Both the position numbers and the translations under genes were made by a program. The notes under the pieces are model-generated. The model was not told where the DNA came from. It worked only from the letters and a program-made list of their open reading frames with translations, and made no database searches. From positions 1 through 6,739 of the forward strand of contig CAMLLI010000242.1 in the NCBI GenBank assembly GCA_946480685.1: a DNA stretch of 6,739 nt, written 5' to 3'. Shown piece after piece: positions 5,384 to 6,739 of this stretch. Position 1 is the first letter of the stretch; each line of letters opens with the position of its first letter. The stretch comes from an uncultured Flammeovirgaceae bacterium. GTDB taxonomy: Bacteria; Bacteroidota; Bacteroidia; Cytophagales; Cyclobacteriaceae.

Positions 5384-6739
5384 CTATACCGATTTCAAAA
5401 GTTCCTCGCGGTACTTGGTAAGTATACTGGACTTCGAAACGAAGCCCATATACTGATGTTTGTCAACCACAGGCAAATTCCATTGGTTGGTCTCATCGAA
5501 TTTTTTCAGAATGTTGTGCAGACTTTCATTCGGATGAATGATCGCCTGTGGAGCCGTCATCAGATCTTTCACAAAAACTTTGTCGTATTGATCGTGCTTG
5601 AAGATAATGTTGCGCACATTGTCCAGAAACACGAGTCCTGTCAGATCACCGTTCGTCAACACGGGGAATATATTTCGCTTGGAGTTAGAAATCACTTTTA
5701 CCAGTTCCTGCAAAGAAGCGTCCGGGTGAATGGTAGAGAAATTGGTTTCGATCAGTTCAGTAAGATCAAGCCGGCTGAGTAAATGTTTGTCGCGATCTTC
5801 AACGGAAGTTTTCAATTTGTTGGAAAGCTTTTTAGCTTCCATGGAAAGCGGTTCAAAGTAATTTACAACGGTAATGCTAATGGCCGAAACAATCATGAGC
5901 GGTATCATTAATTCATAACCGCCGGTAATTTCTGCAATAAGAAATATAGCCGTGAGCGGTGCATAGAAAACACCACTCAGCATACCGGCCATGGCTACCA
6001 GTGTAAAGTTGGTTTCCGGTATATAGGTTATACCGAGTTTATTGACAAGACGTGCAAAAGCAAAGCCTATATATGCACCCATAAAGAGTGATGGAGCAAA
6101 ACTTCCTCCGGTACCACCGCTGCCAATGGTAAGCGCAGCCGCTACACATTTCAGCAAAGCAATTACACCCAGGAAAATCAGCAACGTATATTCTGAAGAA
6201 ACAAACGTGTTGATGATACTGTTTTGCGTCAGTTCATGCGGACGAAGGTTCGATAATGTTTTGATGGATTCATATCCTTCACCGAACAGTGGTGGAAATA
6301 GAAGCAACAACACGGATAGAACAACGCCACCGGTAATCACCCGTATCCAGATATTACTCACGGACTTTATACGGGCATCAACCCACTCAAACGTACGTGC
6401 ATAATACAGTGCGAGAAAACCGGTTAGTATACCCAGTACTATATAAAACGGAACATTGTAATAGTTAAACGGCTGTTGTAAAGCAAATGAAAGTATAACA
6501 CCTTCAGCCAATATAATTTTAGAAAGCAATGCACCGGAAGCAGCCGCGATGATAAGCGGTATAAATGCGGAGGCACTGACATCAGTCAATAGTACTTCTA
6601 CCGCGAAGAGTACACCGGCAATCGGGGAGTTGAACGCTGCAGATATACCGGCCGCGGCACCACACGCAAGCAGGATCGTTTTTTCCTTATACGATAAACT
6701 ATATACCCGCCCGTAGTTTGAACCGATGGCCGAGCCCGT
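5384..6739 (-). CDS. ClC-family anion channel/transporter with two CBS domains, N terminus cut off
   Basis: Open on the minus strand from the window edge (6739) to the TAG at 5386-5384, giving 451 codons. The first visible residues are TGSAIGSN, so the gene starts outside the window and the TTG at 6589 is internal. It is an integral membrane protein moving chloride or a similar anion. Visible ClC marks, in order: GAAAGISAAFNSPIAGVLFAVEV (split here: GISAAFNSPIAG, then VLFAVEV), the GGSFAP filter motif (about 6093-6125), and AEITGGYELMIP, whose Tyr fits CysI-unrelated ClC-ec1 Tyr445. The gating Glu motif (GREGP) and the GSGIP selectivity loop lie beyond the window. The external half of the internal-glutamate pair is kept (Glu, 6596-6598), but the position of ClC-ec1 Glu203 is Val (6593-6595), as in eukaryotic ClC channels. 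The C-terminal ~125 residues (5387-5760) form two cytoplasmic CBS domains, which in this family often bind adenosine nucleotides. It converges on the nitrate genes and is a separate transcription unit. Confidence 0.92.
   Translation of the reverse strand, partial: TGSAIGSNYGRVYSLSYKEKTILLACGAAAGISAAFNSPIAGVLFAVEVLLTDVSASAFIPLIIAAASGALLSKIILAEGVILSFALQQPFNYYNVPFYIVLGILTGFLALYYARTFEWVDARIKSVSNIWIRVITGGVVLSVLLLLFPPLFGEGYESIKTLSNLRPHELTQNSIINTFVSSEYTLLIFLGVIALLKCVAAALTIGSGGTGGSFAPSLFMGAYIGFAFARLVNKLGITYIPETNFTLVAMAGMLSGVFYAPLTAIFLIAEITGGYELMIPLMIVSAISITVVNYFEPLSMEAKKLSNKLKTSVEDRDKHLLSRLDLTELIETNFSTIHPDASLQELVKVISNSKRNIFPVLTNGDLTGLVFLDNVRNIIFKHDQYDKVFVKDLMTAPQAIIHPNESLHNILKKFDETNQWNLPVVDKHQYMGFVSKSSILTKYREELLKSV

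Noticed and set aside
6042..6404. 120-codon plus-strand frame inside the ClC gene
   Set aside because: It is opposite conserved ClC membrane segments including GGSFAP, and resembles no known family.
6587..6589. TTG as the start of the ClC gene
   Set aside because: The frame stays open through 6739 and the upstream codons encode typical ClC membrane segments, so the true start is outside the window.
1..6739. CRISPR arrays, insertion sequences, tRNA or rRNA genes
   Set aside because: No repeated spacer-like units, terminal inverted repeats with a transposase, or RNA-gene-like sequence were seen on either strand.

Overview
The window is a chromosomal segment of an assimilatory nitrate-reduction locus. 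It most likely comes from a member of the Bacteroidota, perhaps Cytophagales or a relative. That assignment is an inference from three things: the proteins resemble Bacteroidota-style versions of these families, starts lack good Shine-Dalgarno sequences and have A/T-rich leaders instead, and one intergenic region holds a loose TTTG/TAnnTTTG-like promoter. Base composition is moderate, and Ile ATA codons and TATA strings are common in all genes, so no gene looks freshly transferred.

Layout: (1) bases 1-194 (+) are the last ~63 codons of a nitrate ABC-transporter ATPase (NrtD/NrtC type). (2) After a 56-bp A/T-rich gap, bases 251-3778 (+) encode a 1175-residue assimilatory nitrate reductase. In one chain it fuses the molybdopterin/[4Fe-4S] catalytic part, a NirB/NasC-like FAD/NAD(P)H oxidoreductase and a C-terminal BFD-type [2Fe-2S] domain. 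(3) A good intrinsic terminator follows (3782-3816), then a 79-bp leader with a weak promoter candidate and a small hairpin. (4) Bases 3896-5347 (+) encode a 483-residue protein with the full fold pattern of a sirohaem nitrite/sulfite reductase but none of the four Cys ligands of the sirohaem-[4Fe-4S] centre, fused to a C-terminal rubredoxin domain. (5) A convergent gene on the minus strand (5384 to the window edge) encodes a ClC-type anion channel/transporter with two C-terminal CBS domains, cut off at its N terminus.

How they fit together: the transporter brings in nitrate, and the fused enzyme can pass NAD(P)H electrons through FAD and [2Fe-2S]/[4Fe-4S] centres to the Mo site, making nitrite. 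The nitrite reductase itself is not in the window. The rubredoxin/pseudo-sirohaem-reductase protein is the real unknown. Its position suggests an electron-transfer, cofactor or regulatory role in nitrate/nitrite reduction, but no function can be read from sequence alone. The ClC gene is convergent and may be an unrelated neighbour.
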